Shown here: piece after piece, positions 24,442 to 35,283 of the stretch
Numbering within the stretch: position 1 is the stretch's first letter
Layout: the number at the start of each line of letters is the position of its first letter
Assembly (NCBI RefSeq): GCF_040409815.1
Contig: NZ_CP099959.1
Coordinates: 682,001-746,000 of the forward strand
Length of the DNA: 64,000 bases
Reading direction: 5' to 3'
Source of the DNA: Polynucleobacter sp. UK-FUSCHL-C3
GTDB lineage: Bacteria > Pseudomonadota > Gammaproteobacteria > Burkholderiales > Burkholderiaceae
Notes under the pieces: model-generated
Databases searched by the model: none
Seen by the model: only the letters and a program-made list of their open reading frames with translations
Told to the model about the DNA's origin: nothing
Translations under genes and position numbers: made by a program

Positions 24442-25371
24442 CTAGTTGGTCTTCATGAGCTCTTGTAGACGCTTGACCGCCGCTTTGGGATCCGCAGCAG
24501 CCACAATTGCTCTAACCACAGCAACAGAGCCAACGCCACTTTGTGCCACCGCATTGATACTAGTCTCATCAATGCCACCAATGGCCACCAAGGGGTAGTG
24601 CTGCATCAGTTTGGCATAGGCATATAAGCGCCCCAGTCCTTGTGGCGCTGTAGGCATCCTCTTGAGGTTCGTAGGGAACACAGCGCCCATTGCAATATAG
24701 CTAGGACAAATTCGATCTGCAATAACGAGCTCGGCATAACCATGGGTACTTAAGCCTAAACGAAGACCCGCATCCCGAATCGCATCTAAATTAGCATCTG
24801 CTAGATCTTCTTGCCCCAAATGCACACCATAGGCACCTGCTGCAATAGCCTCTTGCCAATGGTCATTAATAAAGAGTAGGGTCTTACTACCTTCTACCGC
24901 TGCAACGGCAGCCTTAATCTGTTTACTGATCTCTTTAGGGTCCTCCGACTTAAAGCGTAATTGTGCTGTGGGTAATTCTGCATCGACCATGCGCGCAATC
25001 CAATCGGAATCTGGAAAGACTCCATACAAACCCAAATGCTTAGGACAAGCCTTAAAGGCTTTGGGGTTCATTTCACGAGAGTAAGGAAGCATATCGAAGT
25101 ACTCAGGTCGAGTGGGCCAAGCTTTTGGATTAAAGTCACCTTCATGCTTGATCATGCGCGACCAGGCTTTTCCCAAGACCCGAGCATCACTCTCAATGAA
25201 GCCCATCTCAATGGCAGCAATCGTGCTGGCTAATTCATATTGATCTTGCCCGCTCTCGGTCTTTATCACCGGTAGAGGATTACTGGGGCTAAAAGCAGGC
25301 AATGGCAAACAAAGATCATCGTTGCGATGCGCCGCCACAATGTGTTTTGCTAACTCGCGGATATGGCTCAC
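24442..25371 (-). CDS. thiE: Thiamine phosphate synthase with N-terminal extension
   Basis: ThiE joins HMP-PP and thiazole phosphate to form thiamine phosphate. The C-terminal 200 residues give the TIM barrel: [63 protein letters not shown] and LVAIGGI. Typical ThiE is about 210 residues; this one has about 105 extra N-terminal residues ([19 protein letters not shown] and a [27 protein letters not shown] stretch) of unknown role. It overlaps thiG by four bases and is the last gene of the thiC operon. Confidence 0.9.
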   Translation of the reverse strand: MSHIRELAKHIVAAHRNDDLCLPLPAFSPSNPLPVIKTESGQDQYELASTIAAIEMGFIESDARVLGKAWSRMIKHEGDFNPKAWPTRPEYFDMLPYSREMNPKAFKACPKHLGLYGVFPDSDWIARMVDAELPTAQLRFKSEDPKEISKQIKAAVAAVEGSKTLLFINDHWQEAIAAGAYGVHLGQEDLADANLDAIRDAGLRLGLSTHGYAELVIADRICPSYIAMGAVFPTNLKRMPTAPQGLGRLYAYAKLMQHYPLVAIGGIDETSINAVAQSGVGSVAVVRAIVAAADPKAAVKRLQELMKTN

Positions 25372-26195
25372 GAGTTAGCTCCTTGATCTTGATGCCAGAA
25401 CGGAGTCCCGACTAATGGAGTGCTGGCTTGCGCAGAGTCTTGCGCTTGCATGGCACCAGATAAGTAGGCTTGACGTCCGGCATCAACTGCTTGTGCAAAG
25501 GCATTAGCCATTGATACTGGGTCGTGGGCTAGAGCAACAGCAGTATTGAGTAACACCCCATCAAAGCCCCATTCCATTACCGTGCACGCATGCGAGGGAA
25601 GGCCAAGACCCGCATCCACAAGCAGGGGGACTGATAGGCGCTCGCGTAATAACTTGAGAGCATAGGGATTGAGGGGGCCTTGACCCGTGCCAATCGGAGC
25701 AGCCCATGGCATCACCGCCTGGCAACCTACATCGACCAAACGCTGACACAAAATTAAATCCTCGGTGCAATAGGGCAAAACCTTAAAGCCATCTTTAATC
25801 AGATGCTCAGCGGTTTGAACAAGACGTAAGGTATCGGGTTGCAAAGTGTAGTCATCACCAATTAACTCGAGCTTGATCCAGTGGGTCTCAAAAACCTCAC
25901 GCGCCATTTGGGCGGTGGTAATGACCTCTTGAGGACTATGACAGCCAGCAGTATTGGGCAAAACCGGGACTGCCATTTTCTTGAGGAGTTCCCAAAAGCC
26001 GCTGTGCGCTTCTGTTGCAGCAGAGCCCTGACGGCGCAGACTCGCTGTAATCATGGCAGGGCGCGCACGTTGCACCGCGGTCTCGAGAACCTGAGGCGAT
26101 GGATAGCGAGAAGTACCTAGTAATAAGCGACTCGCAAAAGACTCACCATACAGAATTAATGGATCGTTGAGATGGGAAGGAAGAGGAGCGGTCAT
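25368..26195 (-). CDS. thiG: Thiazole synthase
   Basis: ThiG forms the thiazole phosphate ring from deoxyxylulose phosphate, the dehydroglycine imine from ThiO and sulfur from ThiS thiocarboxylate. The 275-residue TIM barrel has [17 protein letters not shown], the Schiff-base Lys108 in [34 protein letters not shown] and [13 protein letters not shown]. It is slightly longer than the usual 255-265 residues through its C-terminal tail. It lies 24 bases after thiS and overlaps thiE. Confidence 0.94.
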   Translation of the reverse strand: MTAPLPSHLNDPLILYGESFASRLLLGTSRYPSPQVLETAVQRARPAMITASLRRQGSAATEAHSGFWELLKKMAVPVLPNTAGCHSPQEVITTAQMAREVFETHWIKLELIGDDYTLQPDTLRLVQTAEHLIKDGFKVLPYCTEDLILCQRLVDVGCQAVMPWAAPIGTGQGPLNPYALKLLRERLSVPLLVDAGLGLPSHACTVMEWGFDGVLLNTAVALAHDPVSMANAFAQAVDAGRQAYLSGAMQAQDSAQASTPLVGTPFWHQDQGANS

Positions 26196-26219
26196 AAAAA
26201 AATAATCAGAATAAAAAGC

Positions 26220-26420
26220 TTAACCACCGGTTACTGGGGAGATGATCTCAACCGCATCGTTCTCTTGCAGTACATAGTCCGCATGTTGCGACTTTGGCAA
26301 GAACTGTAAGTTGACGGCAACCGCATACGGCGGTTTGGCATCGATGAGAGCTAAGAGATCACTCACCTTCGAAGCAGGCGCAAGCTCTCGGGGATTTTGG
26401 TTAACGAGTACGCGCATCAT
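26220..26420 (-). CDS. thiS: Sulfur carrier protein ThiS
   Basis: This 66-residue ubiquitin-like carrier ends in the diagnostic Gly-Gly (EIISPVTGG), which is adenylated and thiocarboxylated before giving sulfur to ThiG. The N-terminal MRVLVNQNPRELAPASKVSDLL and AVAVNLQFLPKSQH match the fold. It overlaps thiO by four bases. Confidence 0.92.
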   Translation of the reverse strand: MMRVLVNQNPRELAPASKVSDLLALIDAKPPYAVAVNLQFLPKSQHADYVLQENDAVEIISPVTGG

Positions 26421-27532
26421 GCAAAAGAACTGGTTAGATCATGATGCTGGATAGCAATCTCAAAGCGCTTCGCTAAGGCGCTACCGGTTTCGTGAAGAAG
26501 TTCTTGTGCGGCATCCATCACCGCAGGAGCAATTAAATAACCATGGCGATACAAGCCGTTGATTTGCATTATGCCGGCACGTGGCACACAGATCTCGGGC
26601 AAATTGTTCTTGAGGGTAGGGCGGCATTGCGTTGCAGATTCCAGAATTCGGGCTTCTGCAAAGCCAGAGTGAACCGAATACGCTGCTGATAAGAGCTCCA
26701 TTGATGAGCGTACGCTGACCGGTGAGAGATCCTCAGACTCAATCTCAGTAGCGCCAATAACATAGAGATCATTTTCTTTGGGAGCAATATAAATGGGATA
26801 ACGTGGGTGGATCAAACGAGTAGGGCGTTGCAATTTCACTTCAGGCGCATGCACACGAATGACCTCACCCCGCACACCACGTAATGGATTATGTGTATTA
26901 GACCAAGACGATTTTGCACCCAAGCCACGACAATCAATCACCCAATCAAAACCGTGATCTGCAAGATCATCGGGTTCGCAAGGGGTATGCCAATGCAACT
27001 TCACATGTAACTGCTGGAGTGCTTCTAAGAGGGCCGTTAATAACTGGCGATTATCCAACTGCCCTTCACGGGGCAAGAACAAACCTTGTGAAAAGCGCTC
27101 CGCCACACTGGGCTCAAGCTCGGCTAAGGCCTTGCTATCGAGATGCCATGGGGAAGAGAGTGCTGGGTTCAAACGGACATTGCGCTCGAGATGCTCAGCA
27201 AAGCGTTGCGCCTCGGCAGCATCAAGACGATGCCACAAGACTAGGGTGCCGTTTTGCTGAAAAAAGGTCTGTTGTTCAACCTTGTTATTGAGTTGCTCAA
27301 TCAAACTCTTCCAGCGATCAAGCCCATACAGACCCATGCGCACTACGGATGGTTCGGTAATTGCAGACTCTGCTAGAGGAGCAAGCATCGAGGCAGCAAC
27401 CCGTGCAGCCGATTGCTCTGCATCAGGGCCACTGCGCTCGAATATCTCAACGCGTGCTCCACCTTGCGCAAGGGCATACGCCATCATCCGACCCATCAGG
27501 CCGGCACCGAGGATGGCGTAGGACCGAGACAT
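26417..27532 (-). CDS. thiO: Glycine oxidase ThiO
   Basis: The 371-residue FAD protein starts at ATG 27532 with SYAILGAGLMGRMMAYALAQGGARVEIFERSG, an FAD Rossmann fold. ThiO oxidises glycine to the imine used by ThiG, replacing the oxygen-sensitive ThiH. Further landmarks are DWVIDCRGLGA, LRGVRGEVIRVHAPE, IHPRYPIYIAPKENDLYVIGATEIE and LYRHGYLIAPAVMDAAQELL. The upstream open frame (to 27649) overlaps thiC and has no family match. It lies ten bases after thiC. Confidence 0.9.
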   Translation of the reverse strand: MSRSYAILGAGLMGRMMAYALAQGGARVEIFERSGPDAEQSAARVAASMLAPLAESAITEPSVVRMGLYGLDRWKSLIEQLNNKVEQQTFFQQNGTLVLWHRLDAAEAQRFAEHLERNVRLNPALSSPWHLDSKALAELEPSVAERFSQGLFLPREGQLDNRQLLTALLEALQQLHVKLHWHTPCEPDDLADHGFDWVIDCRGLGAKSSWSNTHNPLRGVRGEVIRVHAPEVKLQRPTRLIHPRYPIYIAPKENDLYVIGATEIESEDLSPVSVRSSMELLSAAYSVHSGFAEARILESATQCRPTLKNNLPEICVPRAGIMQINGLYRHGYLIAPAVMDAAQELLHETGSALAKRFEIAIQHHDLTSSFA

Positions 27533-27542
27533 GCAAAGATCC

Positions 27543-29590
<2,048 letters not shown>

Positions 29591-29672
29591 CATCCTTAGG
29601 AGTATTTAACCATGAATTCCCCATCCTGATCATGGAACCATATGGATGAAGGGCTCTAGACCCGAGCTCGGA

Positions 29673-30491
29673 TTATCTATTGCGCCGCAAGATAAAGTCT
29701 GCGGTCACCAGAGCAGCATCGCTTGTGAACTCATCAGCCAAAATACGGGCAGCTGCTTCGGCAAGATTGACCTCAATAAAACGACTTACCTCGCCATCGT
29801 GATTGACCGGCACAAGATTACGTGGCAACTCAAGATCAAACATAAATAAAGACTCATGATGAATACCATGCGGTGGATGAGGGGTGTGGATCAGTAACTT
29901 CCCAGTAGGATTAATTTGCTGCGCAATTGCTTCGGGAACGCCAGCCTCTTCCCAGAGTTCGCGAATGGCACACTGCACCACGGTCTCATTCGCATTAATG
30001 CCACCAGCACTGAGGTTGTCTAATTTACCGGGATCAATTTGTTTACTCTCACTGCGTCGACCTAACCAAAGCGTTCCTGCCGAGGTATACCCATTGATAT
30101 GTGCCGCTTGACTCCGAAATCCAAAGGTACGAAAGGCTGCCCGCTCAACCCGAAAGTACTCATGCCCATCGGGTCCATACCAAGCAAACTCTTCATTACG
30201 CCAAGCAGGGATGAAGCCAGCCTGATGAAGACCATTTGCTAGAGCGCGCAGATCATCACTGAGTTGTGCCGGCGGTGCACTCTTTAAAATAATTCGTGTA
30301 ATGTCCATCTGAATATGTGGATACGAACCATTTTTTAGGAGCTCTTCAACCGCCCCAATCAATGGACGACCGATATTGCCAATGTATGTTTTTTCAAAGT
30401 ACACCGGCAAACAATCTTGACTTGCATTGCGTTTGGCGTTCTGGAGCATTTCTTCCAGGGCGGCCAAGGTACTTGTCGTTAAACTATTCAT
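29673..30491 (-). CDS. Nudix hydrolase with DUF4743-type N-terminal domain
   Basis: The 272-residue protein has an N-terminal region of about 120 residues like DUF4743 (LPVYFEKTYIGNIGRP, then FAWYGPDGHEYFRVERAAFRTFGFRSQAAHINGY) and a C-terminal Nudix domain. The Nudix box, starting GGINANETVVQCAIRELWEE and ending AGVP, fits GX5EX7REUXEEXGU fully. Fungal DUF4743-Nudix proteins (Tnr3, YJR142W) hydrolyse oxidised thiamine diphosphates. The gene lies directly upstream of the thiC riboswitch and 36 bases from a divergent ThDP-enzyme gene, so the same damage-clearing role is likely here. Confidence 0.85.
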   Translation of the reverse strand: MNSLTTSTLAALEEMLQNAKRNASQDCLPVYFEKTYIGNIGRPLIGAVEELLKNGSYPHIQMDITRIILKSAPPAQLSDDLRALANGLHQAGFIPAWRNEEFAWYGPDGHEYFRVERAAFRTFGFRSQAAHINGYTSAGTLWLGRRSESKQIDPGKLDNLSAGGINANETVVQCAIRELWEEAGVPEAIAQQINPTGKLLIHTPHPPHGIHHESLFMFDLELPRNLVPVNHDGEVSRFIEVNLAEAAARILADEFTSDAALVTADFILRRNR

Positions 30492-30527
30492 CTAAATAGT
30501 GTATTAGCAAAACAAGGAAAGAGCACC

Positions 30528-32192
30528 ATGAGTCAAACCCACCCCAACACGATGCATGGCGGCCAGATATTAGCCAATGCCTTAGTCCGTCAAGGCGTAG
30601 AGCTTGCGTTTGGGGTGCCCGGTGAGAGTTTCTTGCCCCTATTGGATGGCTTGGTGGATCATCAAGACCGTCTAAAATTTATTACCTGCCGGCAAGAGGG
30701 TGGGGCTGCGTATATGGCAGAAGCCTATGCCAAGTTGACCGGTAAACCCGGGGTGGTCATGGTGACGCGCGGGCCAGGCGCAGCCAATGCACTCATTGGA
30801 GTTCATACCGCCTATCAAGACTCTACCCCGATGGTTGTCCTGATTGGTCAAGTAGGAACCGATATGGTGGAGCGCGAGGCTTTCCAAGAGATGGATTACC
30901 GCAAGGTCTACTCCGAGTGCGCCAAATGGGTGGGGAGTATTGATCGCACCGATCGGATTGACGAGTTCGTCTCGCATGCTTTTCATCTAGCGCAGTCTGG
31001 CCGAAAGGGGCCCGTAGTTTTAGCTCTTCCGGAAGATGTTCTATTTAAAGACGCACAAGAACGCATTACCCCAGCGGCACAGATTATTACAACAGGCCTT
31101 GATCAAACACTCTTTGCCAATGCGATGCAAGATTTTGCTAAAGCCAAACGACCGATGGTGATCGCAGGCGGTGGCTCGTGGACCAAAACAGCGTGTCATG
31201 CACTTTCGGCCTGGGCAAATCGTGAGCAGATACCTGTGGCAACGAGCTTTCGGTCTCAAGACCTGCTCGATAACTTAGACCCTTGCTTTGCAGGTGACCT
31301 AGGCATTGCAGCCAACCCCGCATTAGTCAAGCGTGTACAAGAGGCCGACATTTTGTTGGTGATCGGCGAGCGCTTAGGTGAGATGACCATGGCTGGATAC
31401 ACCGTGCTCACAGTCCCTAAGACACAAATGCCACTCATTCATGTGCTACCCAGCCCAGATGAACTAGGTAGGGTGTACTACGCCGACTATCCAATCAGTG
31501 CATCACCACAGGCATTTTGTGAGGCACTTAGTAGCATCACAATGGGTTCACAGTATGAGCGCGGATCAATGCAAGCAGCACACGATGCGTATCTCGCATT
31601 TAGTAAACCCACCACCATCCCAGGTCCTGTGCAATTAAGCGAGATTGTGTCTGCCCTTCAATCTCACTTGCCTCGCAATGCAATCCTCACGAATGGGGCT
31701 GGTAACTTTGCCGCCTTCTTACATCGCTTTTATCCCTACGGGGGATTTAAATCCCAATTAGCACCCGCCAACGGCTCGATGGGCTACGGACTGCCTGCTG
31801 CGATTGCTGCCAAGATCGTTGATCCCAAACGCGTTGCTGTCGCATTCTGCGGCGATGGCGACTTTATGATGAACTGCCAAGAGCTCGCTACGGCCATGCG
31901 CTATCAGGCTAAACCGATCGTGATTATTGTGAACAATGGCATGTACGGCACGATCCGTATGCATCAGGAGCGGGAGTACAAGGCGCGGGTCTCAGGCACC
32001 GAACTCACCAACCCTAACTTTATTGACTTTGCCAAGAGCTTCTCCATGCCAGCTTATCGAATCGAGAAGACCGAAGAGTTCGCATCTGCAATCCAGGCTG
32101 GTCTGAAGAGCCCAGAGGGAGCGATCATCGAGATCGTGATTGATCCTGAAGCAATTAGTCCAAGTAAGCGCTTATCGGAACTTGGGCGATAA
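30528..32192 (+). CDS. Thiamine diphosphate-dependent enzyme, acetolactate synthase-like
   Basis: The 554-residue protein has the three-domain layout of ThDP decarboxylases and synthases. The Pyr domain has FGVPGESFLPLLDGL and the catalytic Glu in RQEGGAAYMAEAYA. The central domain has MVIAGGGSW. The PP domain has the metal motif GDGDFMMNCQELATAMRYQAKP, ending near NNGMYGTIRMHQE. AAGGAAAG precedes ATG 30528. Related proteins include acetolactate synthase large subunit, glyoxylate carboligase and benzoylformate decarboxylase, and the present member cannot be placed among them. No regulatory subunit gene (ilvH) follows, so a catabolic role is more likely. Confidence 0.85.
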   Translation: MSQTHPNTMHGGQILANALVRQGVELAFGVPGESFLPLLDGLVDHQDRLKFITCRQEGGAAYMAEAYAKLTGKPGVVMVTRGPGAANALIGVHTAYQDSTPMVVLIGQVGTDMVEREAFQEMDYRKVYSECAKWVGSIDRTDRIDEFVSHAFHLAQSGRKGPVVLALPEDVLFKDAQERITPAAQIITTGLDQTLFANAMQDFAKAKRPMVIAGGGSWTKTACHALSAWANREQIPVATSFRSQDLLDNLDPCFAGDLGIAANPALVKRVQEADILLVIGERLGEMTMAGYTVLTVPKTQMPLIHVLPSPDELGRVYYADYPISASPQAFCEALSSITMGSQYERGSMQAAHDAYLAFSKPTTIPGPVQLSEIVSALQSHLPRNAILTNGAGNFAAFLHRFYPYGGFKSQLAPANGSMGYGLPAAIAAKIVDPKRVAVAFCGDGDFMMNCQELATAMRYQAKPIVIIVNNGMYGTIRMHQEREYKARVSGTELTNPNFIDFAKSFSMPAYRIEKTEEFASAIQAGLKSPEGAIIEIVIDPEAISPSKRLSELGR

Positions 32193-32498
32193 GAATGAGC
32201 GCATGCCTAATACGACTTTTGTAAAAAGGCAAGACCTAGCAATTTTATTTTCATTCGAAGTGTCTATAAATAAATACAGTGATATGGGTGCACGAAAAGT
32301 ACGTTCATGACTGCTTAATAATTGTGCATCCTAGTTCACTCTATACAAAATCAGTACTTAGAAAACAATTCATGTATTTATCCACATTCGCTGTGGATAA
32401 CTTCAATGGCATCACAGAAAAATAAATAAATACTGCTTGACATCGATTCATTTGCAGAGATTAGGATTAATCCCAATAGAATCTTTATATGGCTTTAA
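32193..32498. other. 306-base gene-free gap
   Basis: The stretch between the ThDP-enzyme gene and tRNA-Arg has no credible reading frame. It holds an inverted pair of DnaA boxes (32378-32400), an AT-rich run (AAAAATAAATAAATA, 32418-32432) and an imperfect dyad ATTAGGATTAATCCCAAT (32460-32477). Confidence 0.6.
32378..32400. promoter_or_regulatory. Inverted pair of perfect DnaA boxes
   Basis: TTATCCACA (32378-32386) and its exact reverse complement TGTGGATAA (32392-32400) are separated by five bases. Each matches the consensus DnaA box TTATNCACA at all positions. The pair could also fold as a nine-bp hairpin, but no T-run follows, so it is not a standard terminator. Confidence 0.6.
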
Positions 32499-32573
32499 TG
32501 GTCCCCCTGCCAGGAGTCGAACCTGGATCTATCGCTTAGGAGGCGATTGCACTATCCATTGTGCTACAGCGGG
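32499..32573 (-). tRNA. tRNA-Arg (CCU)
   Basis: A 75-base cloverleaf on the minus strand with encoded CCA. The D stem is GCAC/GTGC, the anticodon stem ATCGC/GCGAT encloses CTCCTAA (anticodon CCT, Arg), and the T stem CCAGG/CCTGG encloses TTCGACT. The acceptor stem CCCGCTG pairs with CAGGGGG except at position 4:69, which is G-G. Confidence 0.93.
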
Positions 32574-32584
32574 TTAAAACAGAA

Positions 32585-32746
32585 TCACCATCCACACATG
32601 GCCCAAGCTTGATTGGCTAGACCAATGACCACCTCGGGGATGGAGTAGAGCGCGAATACCAAAGCAAGCACCAATGCTGCAATCAGATAGCCCAAGCGCT
32701 TCTTCCAAGAAGCACTGGTATCGCTTAGGAATAAATACTTGCCCAT
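32585..32746 (-). CDS. Small single-span membrane protein, 53 residues
   Basis: A short frame from ATG 32746 to TGA 32585-32587 encodes a basic N terminus (SASWKKRLGY), one strong hydrophobic helix (LIAALVLALVFALYSI) and a short tail ending AMCGW. The topology fits a small inner-membrane protein. It stands between an MFS gene and tRNA-Arg on the same strand. I do not recognise the family, but the clear helix and position make it a likely real gene. Confidence 0.55.
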   Translation of the reverse strand: MGKYLFLSDTSASWKKRLGYLIAALVLALVFALYSIPEVVIGLANQAWAMCGW

Positions 32747-32777
32747 AGTCTTATTCTACCGAAAGCAAATAGGTGCC

Positions 32778-34004
32778 TTAGGCCATCGCAGGGCGCACCA
32801 AGGGCTCTTCGCGAATGGGTAGATTAATAAGGCATGCAAAGACACCCAAGGCAATAGCAATGCCCCAAACGATTTGGTAAGAACCTGTGAGGTCGTATAA
32901 ATAGCCCCCAAAATAGGCCCCACAAAAACTACCGAGCTGATGCGAGAAGAACACCAGGCCAGAGAGCATGGTGAGGTACTTCACCCCAAAAATTTGGGCG
33001 ACGATGGCATTGGTGAGTGGAATGGTAGAGAGCCACAGCACACCCATTACTGCTGCAAAGACGTAGGTACTCGTTGCACTCAGTGGTATCAGTAAAAACA
33101 GGCTAATCGCGACTGAGCGCGTGATGTAAATGCCCGATAGTAAAAAGCGCTTGGGAAAGCGTTGACCCAAGACCCCTGCATAGTAGGTGCCAATCACGTT
33201 AAATAGGCCAATCAAAGCTAGTGCGGTGGTAGCAACCGTTGCACCATTGATCTCAGGATATTTGAGGGACATATCCTTGAGGTAGGGCGCAAGATGCAAA
33301 GTAATAAAGACCACCTGAAAACCGCATACAAAATAGCCCATCATCAAAAACCGAAAATTACGATTCCCCATCGCCTCACGCAGGGCCTCACTGATGGTTT
33401 GATTGCCTCCTTGATTGGCACTGAAGTTACTCTCGCGCAGAAAAAATGCGAGGGGGATCATGAGCGAGGCAAGTAAGCCTAAATAAATCAGCGCTTCATT
33501 GGCACCAAAACTACTAATGAGCCCTTGCTCTAGCGGCATCATTAAGAACTGCCCAAAAGATCCTGCTGCTGCAGTAATGCCCATAGCCCAAACGCGCTTC
33601 TCGGCTGATACATTGCGCCCCAAGATACCGTACACCACGCTATAGGTGGTTGCTGCTAAACCAATTCCGATCGATAGGCCGCCTGCAAGATTAAACAGGA
33701 ATGGATCACTAGTGAGTGCCATCCCAATTAAGCCAAGCCCGTACAAGAGCCCACCGATCACCATGATCTTAAATGGACCATACCGATCAGCCAATGCCCC
33801 AGCCACCGGTTGTGCAAAGCCCCACACTAAGTTTTGCAGGGCAATTGCTAAGGCATAGGTCTCGCGACCCCAGCCATTGGCAGAAGTGATGGGTAAATTA
33901 AATAAACCAAAGCCATGCCGAATGCCCATCGAGAGGGTCACCATCAGGCTACCAAAAACTAAGACCTGCACAAGTGATAAAGAAGGGGTGCGTGCTGTGT
34001 TCAA
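32778..34004 (-). CDS. MFS transporter
   Basis: This 408-residue protein has about 12 hydrophobic segments and the MFS loop 2-3 motif ALADRYGPFKIMVIGGL. The RHGFGLFNLPIT opening and GAYFGGYLYDLTGSYQIVW near the end resemble the oxalate/formate and monocarboxylate antiporter branch (OFA/MCT-like). The gene overlaps the CoA-transferase gene by four bases, so transport of an organic acid that is then activated as its CoA ester is a reasonable guess. Confidence 0.85.
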   Translation of the reverse strand: MNTARTPSLSLVQVLVFGSLMVTLSMGIRHGFGLFNLPITSANGWGRETYALAIALQNLVWGFAQPVAGALADRYGPFKIMVIGGLLYGLGLIGMALTSDPFLFNLAGGLSIGIGLAATTYSVVYGILGRNVSAEKRVWAMGITAAAGSFGQFLMMPLEQGLISSFGANEALIYLGLLASLMIPLAFFLRESNFSANQGGNQTISEALREAMGNRNFRFLMMGYFVCGFQVVFITLHLAPYLKDMSLKYPEINGATVATTALALIGLFNVIGTYYAGVLGQRFPKRFLLSGIYITRSVAISLFLLIPLSATSTYVFAAVMGVLWLSTIPLTNAIVAQIFGVKYLTMLSGLVFFSHQLGSFCGAYFGGYLYDLTGSYQIVWGIAIALGVFACLINLPIREEPLVRPAMA

Positions 34005-35224
34005 TCGATGACTCCTTTGGAGCGTAAGTGCGCGATTTCTTGAATGGTGAGGTTTAGATCGGAGCGCAACACTTCATCGGTATGCTCACCGAGTAAGGGC
34101 GGTGGCATACGTACCTCGACCGGAGTTTTGGATAAACGCATTGGGCTTGCCACGAGTTTCATGGTGCCCGCGCGGGGGTGTGGAACATGTAACTCAATCC
34201 CTCTGGCAATCACCTGTTCGTTTTCAAAGACCTCTTGGAGATTATTAATGGGGCCGCAAGGCACGCCCGCTGATTCTAGAAGAGAGATCCACTGGGCTTT
34301 GGTCTTTTCTTTCACCATCTCGGCCAATAGAGGGATCAGCGCAGCGCGGTTTTCAATGCGAGCGGGATTATTAGCAAAGCGTGGATCATCGGCTAAGTGC
34401 TCGCGTCCACCCACTTGCACAAAGTGTTTAAATTGACCATCATTTCCAACCGCAACAATGATCCAGCTATCGGAGGTTTGGAAGGTTTGGTAGGGCACCA
34501 CATTCGGGTGGGCATTTCCCCAACGATGGGGTGATACGCCGCTACATAAATAATTACTGGAGATATTGGCAAGCATGGCCACTTGAGTATCGAGTAGAGC
34601 CATATCGATGTATTGACCTTCACCACTGCGATCGCGATGGATCACCGCTGCGAGGATGGCAGAACTGGCATACATGCCAGTAAAGAGATCGACAATGGCA
34701 ACACCTGCCTTTTGAGGACCACCGCCAGGTAGATGATCAGCTTCACCCGTAATACTCATGAACCCGCCCATGCCTTGCAATATGAAATCGTATCCTGCGC
34801 GATGTTGATAAGGACCCGTTTGACCAAATCCGGTGATGGAGCAATAAATTAAATTGGGTTTGATCTTCAAAAGGCTCTCGTAATCCAAACCATACTTAGC
34901 GAGTTGCCCAACTTTATAGTTCTCAATCACCACATCGGACTGTGCAACCAGACCGCGCACAATTTCTTGACCCTCGGGTGTGCTGATATCGAGCGTGATG
35001 GATTTCTTATTACGATTAATGGAAATGTAATAGGCTGACTCGGTTGTATCGTTACCCGATGGATCTTTAGCAAAAGGGGGACCCCAGTGGCGAGTGTCAT
35101 CCCCGCTCTTAGGGCGCTCCACTTTAATCACCTCAGCCCCCAAATCGGCTAGGTTCTGAGCGCACCACGGACCCGCTAAAACTCGGCTTAGATCTAGAAC
35201 TCGAATATGACTTAAGGCTCCCAT
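34001..35224 (-). CDS. CaiB/BaiF-type (family III) CoA-transferase
   Basis: The 407-residue enzyme starts with LSHIRVLDLSRVLAGPWCAQNLADLGAEVIKVE. It continues with YYISINRNKKSITLDI, the catalytic-Asp region YDFILQGMGGFMSITGE, GGPQKAGVAIVDLFTGMYA and HPNVVPYQTFQTSD. Family III enzymes move CoA between carboxylic acids such as formate/oxalate, carnitine or succinate/itaconate. The substrate is unknown. It is cotranscribed with and overlaps the MFS gene. Confidence 0.88.
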   Translation of the reverse strand: MGALSHIRVLDLSRVLAGPWCAQNLADLGAEVIKVERPKSGDDTRHWGPPFAKDPSGNDTTESAYYISINRNKKSITLDISTPEGQEIVRGLVAQSDVVIENYKVGQLAKYGLDYESLLKIKPNLIYCSITGFGQTGPYQHRAGYDFILQGMGGFMSITGEADHLPGGGPQKAGVAIVDLFTGMYASSAILAAVIHRDRSGEGQYIDMALLDTQVAMLANISSNYLCSGVSPHRWGNAHPNVVPYQTFQTSDSWIIVAVGNDGQFKHFVQVGGREHLADDPRFANNPARIENRAALIPLLAEMVKEKTKAQWISLLESAGVPCGPINNLQEVFENEQVIARGIELHVPHPRAGTMKLVASPMRLSKTPVEVRMPPPLLGEHTDEVLRSDLNLTIQEIAHLRSKGVID

Positions 35225-35283
35225 ACCCCCATTTTTGCACGCTTTATTCCCCAGGCTCTCGCTTATGGATACAATTTCTGCGC

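Noticed and set aside
32193..32240. Stem TGCCT...AGGCA after the ThDP-enzyme gene as a terminator
   Set aside because: Only five base pairs with a long loop and no T-run after the second arm.
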